DNA of 13,444 nucleotides from assembly GCA_044372405.1 (NCBI GenBank), contig JBILRW010000036.1:1-13444 (forward strand), given 5' to 3'. This document shows, piece by piece, positions 12,405-13,444 of the stretch. The stretch is from CANGYM01 sp044372405. GTDB taxonomy: Bacteria > Pseudomonadota > Alphaproteobacteria > JAJTHO01 > CANGYM01. The first letter of the stretch is position 1; every line of letters starts with the position of its first letter. Position numbers and translations under genes: made by a program. Below the pieces are notes generated by a model. That model was not told the DNA's origin. It saw only the letters and a program-made list of their open reading frames with translations, and searched no databases.

Positions 12405-13444
12405 ATGAGGATCATGCATGCCATTGGCGGCGAAACATTTGGGGGGGCAGAGAGTCACTTTGTCCGTCTGGTGTGCGCCCTTCACCAGGCGGGACTGATC
12501 CAACACGTTGTGATGCGCCCCCACCCCCAGCGGGTTTCCACATTGCGTTCCGCCGGTATAACGGTGACTGAGGCCCCCTTTCAAGGATTTTTTGACACAA
12601 AAACCAGGGATATTTTAAAGCAAGAAGCCCGAAATTTCCGACCCGATATTGTTCAAACCTGGATGTTTCAGGCCAGCCGGATCATGCCCGTGGGCGATTA
12701 TATCCGACTGGGATGGTTGAGGGGGTATCACCATCTTGAGGATTATCGGTATTGCGACCATCTGTGTGCCTTAACCAAGGGTATCGTTTCTTCCATCATT
12801 GCCCAAGGATGGCCTTCTGAGAGAATTCATAAAATCCGTCCTTTTGCAGAGGGGACATCCGGGGAAAAACTACCCAAATCGACCTATAACACGCCGGAAG
12901 ATGCCCCTGTGATTTTGGGACTGGGTCGTTTGCACTGGCACAAATCCTTCGATGCTGTGATCCAGGTGTTGGCCCAAATCCCTGATGCGTATTTTTGGCT
13001 GGCGGGTGAGGGTGAGCAGCGGGCGGATCTGGAAGATTTTGCCAAAACCCTAGGGGTCTTTGATCGTGTTCGGTTTTTGGGGTGGCAAGAAAATCAGGCG
13101 GATCTTTATGCGTCCGCCGATGTTTGTGTGTTGCCGTCCCGCTATGAACCCTTTGGGCTAGTGATGATCGAGGCTTGGGCCCACAAAATTCCTCTGGTGG
13201 TCACCCGGGCTGCGGGTCCCCGGGCTACAGCGCAGGATATGATTGATGCCCTGCTGGTGCCCATTGATGATATTGATGCCTTTGCTGAGGCCATTCGCCG
13301 CGTTTTGGCGGATGACATTTTACGCGCCTCCTTGATTGAAAAGGGTTTTAACCATTACAAACAAGATTACACGGTTGAGTCCGCGGTGGCCCAATATCAA
13401 CGCCTTTATAAACAGATTATGGATCAGGGCCCACAGATCCATCG
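12405..13444 (+). CDS. Glycosyltransferase family 4 (3' end outside window)
   Basis: The frame from ATG 12405 is open to the window edge (346 codons, no stop). It begins MRIMHAIGGETFGGAESHF, the glycine-rich first loop of GT-B fold enzymes. The N-domain runs to about residue 165. The nucleotide-sugar domain follows with LGLGRLHWHKSF (171-182), WLAGEGEQRADLE (198-210), VRFLGW (222-227) and the EX7E motif EPFGLVMIE (E248 and E256) in SRYEPFGLVMIEAWAH. These mark a retaining GT4 enzyme, using a nucleotide sugar on the cytoplasmic side. An LPS-core or surface-glycan role is inferred from the motif type and the nearby lpx genes; the acceptor is unknown. ATG 12405 fits the family N-terminus; ATG 12414 is an alternative. 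Seven G (12441-12447) fall in codons 13-15. By its length the protein is nearly complete. Confidence 0.9.
   Translation, partial: MRIMHAIGGETFGGAESHFVRLVCALHQAGLIQHVVMRPHPQRVSTLRSAGITVTEAPFQGFFDTKTRDILKQEARNFRPDIVQTWMFQASRIMPVGDYIRLGWLRGYHHLEDYRYCDHLCALTKGIVSSIIAQGWPSERIHKIRPFAEGTSGEKLPKSTYNTPEDAPVILGLGRLHWHKSFDAVIQVLAQIPDAYFWLAGEGEQRADLEDFAKTLGVFDRVRFLGWQENQADLYASADVCVLPSRYEPFGLVMIEAWAHKIPLVVTRAAGPRATAQDMIDALLVPIDDIDAFAEAIRRVLADDILRASLIEKGFNHYKQDYTVESAVAQYQRLYKQIMDQGPQIH

Noticed and set aside
1..13444. Mobile element, CRISPR array, toxin-antitoxin or anti-phage system
   Set aside because: No transposase, integrase, regularly spaced repeats, nuclease or toxin motif was found. Almost every gene is a recognisable housekeeping or envelope gene in normal context.

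Overview
This window looks like ordinary chromosomal DNA of a Gram-negative alphaproteobacterium. The evidence is lipid A genes that use LpxI rather than LpxH, a PrmA with an alphaproteobacterial-style AFGTGxHG motif, a DUF4159 membrane protein, and compact housekeeping genes with short overlaps. By eye the DNA is moderately GC-rich, with many G/C homopolymer runs. I see no rRNA, tRNA, insertion sequence, phage gene or CRISPR array. The lineage call is an inference; I cannot place it at genus level.

Layout from left to right: the 3' end of a DUF4159 membrane protein (+); argC of arginine synthesis (-); an intergenic region of about 280 bases with several inverted repeats, a possible 25-codon hydrophobic ORF and a terminator-like hairpin; a DUF3313 lipoprotein and purN (+), ending at a bidirectional terminator shared with convergent lpxD (-). 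Next comes a tight prmA-lpxI-lpxB operon (+) that diverges from lpxD across 65 bases, where two opposed promoters appear to share their -10 region. After lpxB lie a strong G-quadruplex motif (- strand) and a 64-residue coiled-coil ORF (+) that meets murA (-) tail to tail. Divergent from murA is a pdxH / two-domain kinase / metallo-beta-lactamase-fold operon (+). After a palindrome-rich gap of 174 bases, a family 4 glycosyltransferase (+) runs off the right edge.

Functionally the centre is envelope biogenesis. LpxD, LpxI and LpxB carry out three of the early lipid A steps, MurA starts peptidoglycan precursor synthesis, and the terminal glycosyltransferase probably acts on LPS or another surface glycan. 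ArgC, PurN and PdxH are single enzymes of arginine, purine and PLP metabolism. The least understood unit is the APH-like/P-loop kinase fusion that is translationally coupled to an MBL-fold hydrolase.

I did not find a clear new defence or mobile system. The points most worth checking are the palindrome cluster and hairpin before the glycosyltransferase, the possible small hydrophobic ORF at 2179-2256, the repeat-derived insert in LpxB, the single-base-loop G-quadruplex motif, the overlapping lpxD/prmA promoters, and the kinase/MBL pair.
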